NCBI GenBank assembly: GCA_002372875.1 | Contig: DFJD01000073.1 | Location: 1-15,187, forward strand | DNA length: 15,187 nt | From: Clostridiales bacterium UBA3680 | Lineage (GTDB): Bacteria; Bacillota; Clostridia; Lachnospirales; CAG-274 | Reading direction: 5' to 3' | Shown: positions 8,017 through 14,320 of the stretch, piece by piece | Layout of the letters: each line of letters opens with the position of its first letter | How positions within the stretch are numbered: the stretch's first letter is position 1 | Position numbers and translations under genes: made by a program | Notes under the pieces: generated by a model | Seen by the model: the letters and a program-made list of their open reading frames with translations, nothing else | What the model was told of the DNA's origin: nothing | Databases searched by the model: none

Positions 8017-10088
8017 TTTCTGACCTCTATTCTTCCGGTTTGCTTGTTGTATTTTAATGCACAGTTGGGAAGTTCAAGAAAATCCTCGCTTTTTAAAAGG
8101 TTTGACATAACATTCGGTGTTATTTCATCGGGATAATCTTTTGATGTTTTCCAAACGGTAAAGCGGCAACCGTTTTTCCAGTTTCCGCAGAAATATGCTT
8201 TTGTGTTTTCAAATATCTCTCCTCCGCAAAGGGGACATTTTCCGAGGGCGTTGGTTTTACCCTTTTTTCTTCCTCTTTGCTCGGATTCAAATATTACGCT
8301 TGTGCTTTCCTGTTCGGCTCTGCCTACAATGTATTGTACATATTTTTTTATGGAACCCATAAATTTGCTTGGATCCATGTTTCCCTTAGATATTGCCATA
8401 AGCCCCTTTTCCCATTTACCCGTGGTTTCGGGGGAACGCAGCTCGGGCATAACTACGGAGATAAGCTTTTTGCCCTTGTCTGTGGGGATAAGGTTTTTTC
8501 CGCTCCTTTTTACGTAGCCCACCTTTATAAGGCGTTCTATTATTCCCGCTCGGGTGGCGGGAGTACCAAGCCCCGATTCTTTAAGTTGCTCTTTAAGGGT
8601 CTCATCGTCAACAAATTTGCCGGCGTGTTCCATAGAATCGAGCAGACTTGCCTCGTTGTAGCTTGCCGGCGGTGTTGTTTTCTTCTCTTTCTTTTTTGCA
8701 CCTTTTACGGCATAAGTATCCCCTTTATTTACGGCAGGAAGCGGCTTTTCCTTCTTTTTTTCTTTGCCCGTGGTTACATTCAGCTCCGTCCAGCCGGGTT
8801 GAAGCACGGTGTTTCCCTTTGTAAGAAAATAATGATTTTCACATTCCGTTATTATCTTTGTGGAAGAGTAGACGTAGTAGGGGTAGAACACCTGTAAAAA
8901 TCTTCGTGCTATCAAATCGTAGATTTTACGTTCATCCTCCGAAAATGCCTGTAAACGGGGCCTTGTTTCGGTGGGAATAATTGCGTGGTGATCGTTGATT
9001 TTGGAATTGTCAACTATTCTTTTGGTTATGGGGAGTTTTTTTAGCCCCAGTACATAGTCTGCCCATTGTTTGTATTCTTCCGTGCCGCTCAGTTTTTCGG
9101 CGATCGGTTTGAGTTTTGGTATCATATCATCGGAGAGATAGCGTGAATCCGTCCTCGGATAGGTGACCGCTTTGTGTTTTTCGTAAAGGGATTGAACGGT
9201 GTCCAAGGTCTTTTTTGCCGAAAAACCGTATTTCTTGTTTGCTTCTCTCTGTATTTCCGTCAAATCGTATAATTGGGGAGGGGGAACCTTTTTTTCTTCA
9301 TTGCTTACGGAGTGTACGACAGCGTTTTTGCCCTTTACGTCCTCAACGATTTTATCGGCTACCGTTTCCGACTTTATTTTGCTTTCGGAAAAACTCTTGC
9401 TGTCAACACATATTCCCTTGTATTTTGAAAAATCCGCCTCCACCTCAAAGTAGCGCTCGGGCACAAATTCATCTATTTCTCTTTGCCTGTCCACAATAAG
9501 GGCAAGAGTGGGGGTTTGTACCCTTCCCACGGATAAAAGAGCATTATATTTTATTGTGAATGCTCTTGTGGCATTTATACCCACAAGCCAGTCTGCCTCG
9601 GAACGACACTTTGCGGAGCTGTAAAGCAAATCGTAGTCGCTTCCGGGACGCAAAGCATCAAAACCTGCTTTTATTGCCGCATCGGTCATGGATGATATCC
9701 ATAGCCTTTCAAAGCTTTTTTTACACCCCGACAGCTCGTATATGTATCTGAATATAAGCTCGCCCTCTCTTCCGCTATCGGTGGCGCAAATAAGAGAGGA
9801 AACTTCATCGCTGTTCATAAGCTCCTTAAGGAGCTTAAATTGAGAGGCGGTGTTTTTTATGGCCTTAAGCTTTATGTCGGAGGGCATAATGGGAAGTGTG
9901 GAAAAATCCCATTTTTTTAGGGTCTTGTCGTAATCCTCGGGTTCACAGAGGGTAACAAGATGCCCAACAGCCCAGCTTATTATGTAATTGTCGTTATATA
10001 AACAGCCCTCACCCCTTGTGTTGCATTTTAGCACCCTTGCAATATCCCGTGCAACAGAAGGCTTTTCGGCTATTATCAGTTTTTTCAT
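8013..10088 (-). CDS. topB: DNA topoisomerase III (type IA)
   Basis: This type IA topoisomerase decatenates DNA and resolves recombination and replication intermediates by single-strand passage, so it fits functionally with recG in the same operon. I start it at ATG 10088, with GGAGAG five bases upstream. A TTG at 10106 would add six residues and lies within the likely leader. The 691 residues include an N-terminal TOPRIM domain (LIIAEKPS at 4-11; ATDSGREGELIF at 102-113), the SVGRVQTPTL segment (186-195), and the active site AVTYPRTDSRYLSD with catalytic tyrosine Y310. A lysine-rich stretch at 440-470 precedes the GLGTPATRAGIIERL segment. A single C-terminal zinc ribbon has C618, C621, C634 and C641. 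The housekeeping context argues against the plasmid- or ICE-borne TopB relatives. Confidence 0.96.
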   Translation of the reverse strand: MKKLIIAEKPSVARDIARVLKCNTRGEGCLYNDNYIISWAVGHLVTLCEPEDYDKTLKKWDFSTLPIMPSDIKLKAIKNTASQFKLLKELMNSDEVSSLICATDSGREGELIFRYIYELSGCKKSFERLWISSMTDAAIKAGFDALRPGSDYDLLYSSAKCRSEADWLVGINATRAFTIKYNALLSVGRVQTPTLALIVDRQREIDEFVPERYFEVEADFSKYKGICVDSKSFSESKIKSETVADKIVEDVKGKNAVVHSVSNEEKKVPPPQLYDLTEIQREANKKYGFSAKKTLDTVQSLYEKHKAVTYPRTDSRYLSDDMIPKLKPIAEKLSGTEEYKQWADYVLGLKKLPITKRIVDNSKINDHHAIIPTETRPRLQAFSEDERKIYDLIARRFLQVFYPYYVYSSTKIITECENHYFLTKGNTVLQPGWTELNVTTGKEKKKEKPLPAVNKGDTYAVKGAKKKEKKTTPPASYNEASLLDSMEHAGKFVDDETLKEQLKESGLGTPATRAGIIERLIKVGYVKRSGKNLIPTDKGKKLISVVMPELRSPETTGKWEKGLMAISKGNMDPSKFMGSIKKYVQYIVGRAEQESTSVIFESEQRGRKKGKTNALGKCPLCGGEIFENTKAYFCGNWKNGCRFTVWKTSKDYPDEITPNVMSNLLKSEDFLELPNCALKYNKQTGRIEVRK

Positions 10089-10118
10089 ACAATCTCTCCG
10101 AAGCATATAATTAATGAC

Positions 10119-10147
10119 ATTATAACATATTTACAAGGGGTATTCAA
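10119..10147 (-). promoter_or_regulatory. Predicted sigma-A promoter of the topB-mtaB-lrp-recG-RR-HK operon
   Basis: On the minus strand, TTGAAT (10142-10147) and a perfect TATAAT (10119-10124) are spaced by 17 bp. The predicted start near 10112 gives a short leader of about 24 nt before the topB ATG. The rest of 10148-10239, between this promoter and the terminator upstream, holds an AT-rich stretch with a small GTGT-AA-ACAC dyad around 10174-10183 and no gene that I can see. Confidence 0.78.
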
Positions 10148-10239
10148 ATTATATTTTAGGGGGTGTGAAAAACAGTGTAAACACAGTATATATATAGGTA
10201 AAATCCTTTAATTGTGCAGACCTTTTAATATTGTTTCAT

Positions 10240-10283
10240 AAAAAAAGGAAATACCGCAAATTCCGAATTTGAACGGTATTTCC
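10240..10283 (-). terminator. Intrinsic terminator of the dockerin-protein unit
   Basis: A perfect 10-bp stem (GGAAATACCG at 10247-10256 and its complement at 10274-10283) encloses a second 6-bp stem (CAAATT/AATTTG) with a CCG loop. On the minus strand it is followed by seven T residues (10240-10246), as an intrinsic terminator requires. On the plus strand no T tract follows. It lies about 56 bp past the dockerin-protein stop codon and insulates topB from that unit. Confidence 0.88.
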
Positions 10284-10338
10284 ATAAATGTAGGTTTTTA
10301 TAAAAGGGTGTTTATTTTTAATTCTATGGCAGAGCATG

Positions 10339-11976
10339 TCAGCTGTTCGAAAACTCCGGTACATTCATACCCGAGAAGAATTTTGAAAAATATATGTAAT
10401 CTTTTCTTGTCAGCCTACCATCTCGGTCGATATCGGTCTGTTCCGAGTCGGGAGAAACGCTTTGTCCCGAAAAATATTTTGTAACAAGCATATAATCGGC
10501 CCTGTTTACACTTCCGTTTTTATCTGCATCTCCTTTTGTGTTTTCCGAACTTCTCGGGGTGGGAGTGCCTGAACGTCCTTCGCTTCTGCCTATTTTTACA
10601 TAATGCTCGTAATATTTTTCGTAATCATTCCCATACATGTTGTACAAGTCAAAATTATACTCCATGTATGCTTTGGGGTCGAATTCCTCGCTTGCTCTCA
10701 AGCCCTGCTTCATTCCTTCTGTAAGAAAGTGCATATAGCAATCTGAGGGAGCTGTTCCGACCGATGCGACAACCTCGGGGTTGTTTGCAATGTAATAATT
10801 GTAATCGTAAACAGGAGATGCCGTGCGTCCACCCGGCATATCCGTGCCGTACCAATAGGAGTGAAGTTCCCGGCTCTGTGCCGAAAAGTCGGGTAAATCT
10901 GAATATTTTTCCTTATAATATTCTCCATCGTATATTTTTGTATCGTCAGCATACTCCTTAAAATTGTAGGGGGAGTTTTTTGTTCCGTCTCCGGAAAGGA
11001 TCTCGGCAGCCGCGGCATCAAGATAGAATGCCGGTCTTACAAATTGTGAAACAAGAGAAGCACAGTATACATCTTTAGTGGCACACCTAAGCTCTCCTGT
11101 AGTATACCCAACAAACATATGATATCCTCTGGTGTATGCGGGAATTCTTGTACTGTAGAGATAATATTTATCCTCCGGATAATTAAACTTGTGGGAATAC
11201 TTTCCTAAGGAAACGCGTTCACAAAAATATGAATAGTAATCTCCTACCTGATTTTTGGTAAGGTAACGGTAACCTGATTTTATGGGGCTCTCATAGTAGC
11301 CGGCCCAATACTGACGAGGTGGTTTTAAAAGATTTGCTTTTTTGAGCTTCGCGGTAGATATATTCAATTTTGCACACAAATAGTCATCTCCTATATTTTG
11401 GCGCACGGCATACAACTCGGGAGCACCGGGAATAAAAAATCTATCGTAAAAAGTGTATTTTGCGGCATCTTCATAACCTTTCATGAAGTCTGAAACACTG
11501 ATTGGCGGATCGTAAAACTTTTCACTCGGCTCAAGGTCGGCTGCCTCTTTGGGTTGCTCAAGAGCTACCGATTTAACAAGCATCAATTCGGCATCGGAAA
11601 AACATTTTAGAAAACCGTTATTTAGCGCTTTTCTTAAGCTGCTGTCGGGATAGGGACCTGAATAGTAGGCTTGCCGATTATCGTAATCGTAATCATATAA
11701 GTTGTAGTTGGAAAGAAGATCGTCATGTAAAAATAAGTATCCCTTTTCATTTTTATCGACACATCGCCAAACATGCTTTTCCGGGAGTGTAACGCCTTCA
11801 AATAATTTAGGGTATTTTTTTATAATATCTGCATTGTAAATATAGTGCCCAAACTCAATATAATCTCCGATCTTTATTCCTTCGGCATTTGCGTAGACCG
11901 GTCGAGTGTTTATAAAACAAGAAACGGAAACAGCTATTGCGGATACAACAGAGCATATTCTACTTAAAAACTTCAT
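10339..11976 (-). CDS. Secreted dockerin protein with DUF6273-like domain and three short repeats
   Basis: This 545-residue protein is probably exported and attached to a cohesin-bearing scaffold. I start it at ATG 11976, preceded by AGGAG, because a signal peptide begins there (basic MKFLSR, hydrophobic core to about 22, likely cleavage near VYA-NA at 29). A TTG at 12045 would add 23 residues over the preceding small ORF. Residues 34-340 look like a DUF6273-type domain, beginning KIGDYIEFGHY and ending VRPAFYLD plus a SGDGTKNSPY tail. Three repeats of about 40 residues follow (348-387, 389-430, 431-470), best seen in the third: FDPKAYMEYNFDLYNMYG, then HYVKIGRSEGR. A dockerin occupies 481-538, with two calcium loops (GDADKNGSVNRADY and TDIDRDGRLTRKDY). 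I see no catalytic domain. Dockerin call is firm; DUF6273 is recalled from pattern only. Confidence 0.9.
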   Translation of the reverse strand: MKFLSRICSVVSAIAVSVSCFINTRPVYANAEGIKIGDYIEFGHYIYNADIIKKYPKLFEGVTLPEKHVWRCVDKNEKGYLFLHDDLLSNYNLYDYDYDNRQAYYSGPYPDSSLRKALNNGFLKCFSDAELMLVKSVALEQPKEAADLEPSEKFYDPPISVSDFMKGYEDAAKYTFYDRFFIPGAPELYAVRQNIGDDYLCAKLNISTAKLKKANLLKPPRQYWAGYYESPIKSGYRYLTKNQVGDYYSYFCERVSLGKYSHKFNYPEDKYYLYSTRIPAYTRGYHMFVGYTTGELRCATKDVYCASLVSQFVRPAFYLDAAAAEILSGDGTKNSPYNFKEYADDTKIYDGEYYKEKYSDLPDFSAQSRELHSYWYGTDMPGGRTASPVYDYNYYIANNPEVVASVGTAPSDCYMHFLTEGMKQGLRASEEFDPKAYMEYNFDLYNMYGNDYEKYYEHYVKIGRSEGRSGTPTPRSSENTKGDADKNGSVNRADYMLVTKYFSGQSVSPDSEQTDIDRDGRLTRKDYIYFSKFFSGMNVPEFSNS

Positions 11977-11995
11977 AATACTCACACTCCTGTCT

Positions 11996-12154
11996 TTATG
12001 AAATATAGGGATATACAAATGAATTAGTTGTGTAATGTAACGCACTGTCCGGTACCGTCGAGTACGGAATGCTTCCCATAAAATACTGATTTACAGTATT
12101 GCTTTCTTTTATGTCTCTTGTAACATCAAGCAGTATTGACAAACACTTTTTCAT
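11996..12154 (-). CDS. Small ORF of 52 codons, unknown function
   Basis: I do not recognise this protein. The ORF starts at ATG 12154 with a good AAAGGATGG ribosome binding site 5-8 nt upstream, ends TAA at 11996, and lies 19 bp before the dockerin-protein start on the same strand. The peptide begins MKKCLSILLDVTRDIKES and ends FVYPYIS. It has one cysteine (C4), a short hydrophobic patch (5-9) too brief for a membrane segment or signal peptide, and a Ser/Thr/Tyr-rich second half. The ribosome binding site and position argue for real translation, either as a small protein or as a leader peptide coupling into the next gene. It could also be the remnant of a longer gene. Another in-frame ATG at 12163 would add three residues and has a poorer site. 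Confidence 0.5.
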   Translation of the reverse strand: MKKCLSILLDVTRDIKESNTVNQYFMGSIPYSTVPDSALHYTTNSFVYPYIS

Positions 12155-12372
12155 AAATACCATCCTTTCTTTGTTTGTTTTAAGTTTGTAAAAATGCCGA
12201 TTAAAAGCAATTCCTTAATTGTGTATACGATTTTGTGTAATGGAAATACCACTTTATGTTATGTAATTTGTTAAAGGAAATACATAACCGGCGTTTCCTT
12301 AGATTTTACAGATGCTAAGCACAGTTTATCACCCCTTTTAGAAAATAATTTTTTAATTCTCCGTTAAATATA
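12155..12372 (-). promoter_or_regulatory. Long structured 5' leader of the dockerin unit (inferred)
   Basis: If transcription starts from the promoter at 12379-12407, about 218 nt of untranslated RNA precede the small ORF. Visible structure: an 8-bp inverted repeat GTTATGTA/TACATAAC (12258-12265 and 12281-12288), and an overlapping AAGGAAA/TTTCCTT pair. The TGGAAATACC string at 12241-12250 echoes the terminator stem at 10247-10256. I compared it by eye with c-di-GMP, ydaO and cobalamin riboswitch signatures and saw no match. No other gene is visible here. Confidence 0.4.
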
Positions 12373-12378
12373 TAAGTA

Positions 12379-12407
12379 ATACTAACACAAACGATTATTG
12401 TTGTCAA
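12379..12407 (-). promoter_or_regulatory. Predicted promoter of the small ORF-dockerin unit
   Basis: On the minus strand, a perfect TTGACA (12402-12407) and TAGTAT (12379-12384; four of six match TATAAT) are spaced by 17 bp. The whole promoter from -35 to -10 lies within the 44-bp palindrome at 12381-12424 apart from two bases, so a protein bound to the palindrome would block it. Confidence 0.6.
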
Positions 12408-12424
12408 TAATCATTTGTGTTAGT
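12381..12424. repeat. 44-bp near-perfect palindrome, candidate operator
   Basis: Two 20-bp arms (12381-12400 and 12405-12424) match at 19 of 20 positions around a TTGT centre. The arms start ACTAACACAAA. The site overlaps the minus-strand promoter of the dockerin unit and lies about 20 bp upstream of the plus-strand promoter of the BlaR1/BlaI-like pair. There is no T tract suggesting a terminator, so an operator is the better reading. The classical BlaI/MecI core TACA-TGTA is not present. Confidence 0.7.
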
Positions 12425-12463
12425 GAAAACTTTAATAATATTTGGTTGAATTATTGACAACAA
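12398..12463. repeat. Inverted pair of a 14-bp motif between the divergent promoters
   Basis: ATTATTGACAACAA occurs once on the plus strand at 12450-12463, between the -35 and -10 boxes of the plus promoter, and once on the minus strand at 12398-12411, inside the palindrome. An exact 14-base match at two promoter positions suggests a shared binding site. Confidence 0.6.
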
Positions 12464-12475
12464 ATATGATATAAT
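12446..12475 (+). promoter_or_regulatory. Predicted promoter of the BlaR1/BlaI-like pair
   Basis: TATAAT at 12470-12475 is a perfect -10 box. The best -35 is TTGAAT at 12446-12451 with an 18-bp spacer. A perfect TTGACA at 12454-12459 is only 10 bp from the -10 and cannot serve as its -35; it belongs to the repeated 14-bp motif. Transcription would start near 12482, at a small GAACAG/CTGTTC dyad (12487-12508). Confidence 0.6.
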
Positions 12476-12511
12476 CTTTCAAAATGGAACAGATCATAAA
12501 AACTGTTCAAA

Positions 12512-12668
12512 GGGAACTTCTAAAAACTCATAAATTGTAAAATCGGCTATCTTGCTCGATTACTTTGTCAACGTCTCTCAACGATCTACTGCATTGCCTT
12601 CGAGCCGTCTCCTTGTACTCGAACAAGATATCTCGAATTTCCTTCAATAGCACTTTTTAGAGGTCCCC
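12512..12668. mobile_element. MITE-like non-coding element of about 157 bp
   Basis: The ends are imperfect terminal inverted repeats: GGGAACTTCTAAAAACT at the left, and GGGACCTCTAAAAAGT read inward from the right. The inverted similarity continues inward for about 50 bp per side, including ATCTTGCTCGA against ATCTTGTTCGA. The element would therefore fold into a long interrupted hairpin. CAAA flanks both sides (12508-12511 and 12669-12672), a possible 4-bp target duplication, although the C run at 12665-12669 makes the right boundary uncertain by a base or two. There is no coding capacity. It lies between the promoter and the start of the BlaR1-like gene. I cannot assign a parent IS family. 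Confidence 0.68.
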
Positions 12669-12705
12669 CAAAAGTGAAAAAGTAAAAGAAAAGGGTGGGA
12701 GTAAT

Positions 12706-13809
12706 TTGGGAATAACTGTTTACACGGTATTGACCGCTTTTTTGGCAACAAACTTATTTTTTTTGATTTATATCATTATCGGGTTTTTTCAGAGAGTAAA
12801 TTATATTTACAGACCGGTTTTTTTGTTTTCGATAATGGTGGTATGTTTATTACGCTTATGTGTGCCCGTCGAATTTCCTTTTACGATAGTACTGAACTCA
12901 AAAACGATCGTCCCCTATATCGAAGGAATCTTAAACACACCTGTTGCAAACATACCCGTTAAATATTGGTTGGTTATCTTTTCTTTAACGGTTTCTTTAT
13001 TTTTGCTTGTAAATTACGTATTGAGTGTAATCAAATTCAGAAATTTTTGTATATTTGTTTCGGTTAATTATAAACCGGTATATATCAAAAACAATGCTGA
13101 CCTACTTGATGTTGATCCTAATGTAAAGATTTATAAAGTCGATTTGGCATCAAGTCCTTTTATCGGGTATTCTTATTCAAACATGATTTTCATTCCGAAA
13201 AAGAACTACTCGAAAACCGAGCTTAAATGTATTATAATGCATGAGCTGATGCACTATAAGAACAGACATAATATTATAAAATTTGTTTTAACGACCTTAA
13301 AAATATTGTTTTGGTGGAATCCCTTAATATACTTTTTTAATTTTGAAGTGGAAAATATGTTGGAATTTTTTGTTGATTCCAAACTTAAAAAGAAGTTATC
13401 CGAAAGTGAAAAGAATGCGTATATAACAGCAATAATAAAAAGTACAAAAAATGATTCGGGGAAAAATCCGAATTTAACATTTAATTTGATAGGGCAATAT
13501 AATAAAAAAATTATAATCCAACGCATAAACTCATTTCTTAACAATAAAACAGGAAATAAATATAAAACGTTTGGTAGCTATCTTTTGCTTTTTGCGGCGA
13601 GTTTGATATCCTATCTTTTTGTTATACAGCCCTACTATGAACCGGATATGGAAAAATACAATGATGATGCTCCCGTTATAGACGCTGACTGTTATGTAGT
13701 AAAGACTGAAGACGGATATTGTATATACAACGGTAATAATGATTTAATATACGAAGGAAGCGGACAAATAGATGATAATTTGTCCTACCTACACATTTAT
13801 GAAAGGTGA
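12706..13809 (+). CDS. BlaR1/MecR1-like M56 membrane metalloprotease without penicillin-binding domain
   Basis: In the characterised family, an extracellular signal activates a zinc protease domain that removes the BlaI-type repressor. This 367-residue protein has predicted membrane segments at about 8-28, 36-56, 86-110 and 289-308. The M56 protease is between the last two: SSPFIGYSYSNMIFIP (149-164), HELMH at 179-183 (two zinc ligands and catalytic E180), WWNPLIYFF (203-211) and LEFFVD at 219-224 (likely third ligand E220). The external tail after the last helix is only about 59 residues, with two cysteines (C329, C339). The SxxK-type transpeptidase sensor of true BlaR1 is absent, so a beta-lactam signal is unlikely. 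The start is TTG 12706, chosen for the GGGTGGGAG site just upstream. The repressor gene follows after 9 bp. Confidence 0.9.
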   Translation: MGITVYTVLTAFLATNLFFLIYIIIGFFQRVNYIYRPVFLFSIMVVCLLRLCVPVEFPFTIVLNSKTIVPYIEGILNTPVANIPVKYWLVIFSLTVSLFLLVNYVLSVIKFRNFCIFVSVNYKPVYIKNNADLLDVDPNVKIYKVDLASSPFIGYSYSNMIFIPKKNYSKTELKCIIMHELMHYKNRHNIIKFVLTTLKILFWWNPLIYFFNFEVENMLEFFVDSKLKKKLSESEKNAYITAIIKSTKNDSGKNPNLTFNLIGQYNKKIIIQRINSFLNNKTGNKYKTFGSYLLLFAASLISYLFVIQPYYEPDMEKYNDDAPVIDADCYVVKTEDGYCIYNGNNDLIYEGSGQIDDNLSYLHIYER

Positions 13810-13818
13810 TGAACGATA

Positions 13819-14205
13819 ATGCAAACACATATTTTAAATAAACGAGAAGAAGAAATAATGCATATATTATGGAACAGTGATGCCCCCTTGGGAATAGGAG
13901 ATATTACCGGATTATCCGACAATCCGAAATTAAAAACATCTTATTGTGCAACAATAAATCGACTTATAGACCTTGGATATGTCGAGGTTGCCGAGATCAC
14001 CAAAATCGGAAAAAGCTACGGAAGAAAATTTAAAGCTAAAATATCTATGGACGATTATACAAAAATGTATTTTAACAGGCTATACAAAAAATCATCCCTG
14101 CCGAGCTTTCTGTATTCCGCTTTGGCGGGCACATTTGAAAACTCGGATGAAATATTGGAGGAGTTGGAAAAAATAAAGCAAAAGGTGACACAAAAAGGGG
14201 AATAA
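13819..14205 (+). CDS. BlaI/MecI/CopY-family transcriptional repressor
   Basis: This 128-residue protein belongs to the penicillinase-repressor family. The N-terminal winged helix (about 5-75) reads LNKREEEIMHILWNSDAPLG, then KTSYCATINRLIDLGYVEV with the recognition helix near YCATINRLIDLG. The C-terminal half (about 80-125) holds helices of the dimerisation region, ending in a coiled-coil-like EILEELEKIKQKVTQKGE. The length is typical. ATG 13819 lies nine bases after the BlaR1-like stop, with AAAGGTGATG as ribosome binding site, so the two are co-transcribed in the order sensor-repressor. Family knowledge says the dimer binds dyads over its own promoter and is removed by the partner protease. 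The palindrome and 14-bp repeats at 12381-12463 are the obvious candidate sites. It is close to the IS left end but complete. Confidence 0.92.
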   Translation: MQTHILNKREEEIMHILWNSDAPLGIGDITGLSDNPKLKTSYCATINRLIDLGYVEVAEITKIGKSYGRKFKAKISMDDYTKMYFNRLYKKSSLPSFLYSALAGTFENSDEILEELEKIKQKVTQKGE

Positions 14206-14280
14206 TTGTATGGCAAAAAAAGCATAGCTGTATTTTTCTTGCATTCTTGCATAAACAAAGGGCATAGACAAAGTGATATG

Positions 14281-14320
14281 TACCCTCTTTACTGGACACC
14301 CAGTAAGGAGGGTATTTTTT
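14281..14320 (+). promoter_or_regulatory. IS left-end hairpin burying the orfA ribosome binding site, with U tract
   Basis: Arms at 14281-14295 and 14300-14314 form a 15-bp RNA stem (14 Watson-Crick pairs and one U-G wobble) with an ACAC loop, followed by six T residues (14315-14320). The right arm contains AAGGAGGG, the ribosome binding site of orfA at 14321. In a readthrough transcript, such as one from the repressor gene upstream, the site would be hidden. The stem and T tract could also terminate that transcript. Confidence 0.75.

Noticed and set aside
8277..8897. Plus-strand ORF of 206 codons inside topB
   Set aside because: Antisense to topB over conserved C-terminal regions, with a low-complexity aromatic-rich product; a shadow frame.
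11977..12045. Longer start (TTG 12045) for the dockerin protein
   Set aside because: It would put 23 residues before a clear signal peptide and overlap the small ORF; ATG 11976 has AGGAG and a proper signal peptide.
12381..12424. Reading the 44-bp palindrome as a bidirectional terminator or CRISPR-like repeat
   Set aside because: No T tract follows on either strand, no gene ends next to it, and there is only a single copy with no spacer array.
14206..14278. Possible terminator after the BlaI-like gene (A-rich run, AGCATAGCT, T-rich run)
   Set aside because: The stem is only three to four pairs with a tiny loop; the stronger hairpin is the IS end at 14281-14314.
14273..14320. GTG start at 14273 for OrfA
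   Set aside because: It would translate the IS terminus and hairpin; ATG 14321 has AAGGAGGG and matches IS150-like OrfA starts.
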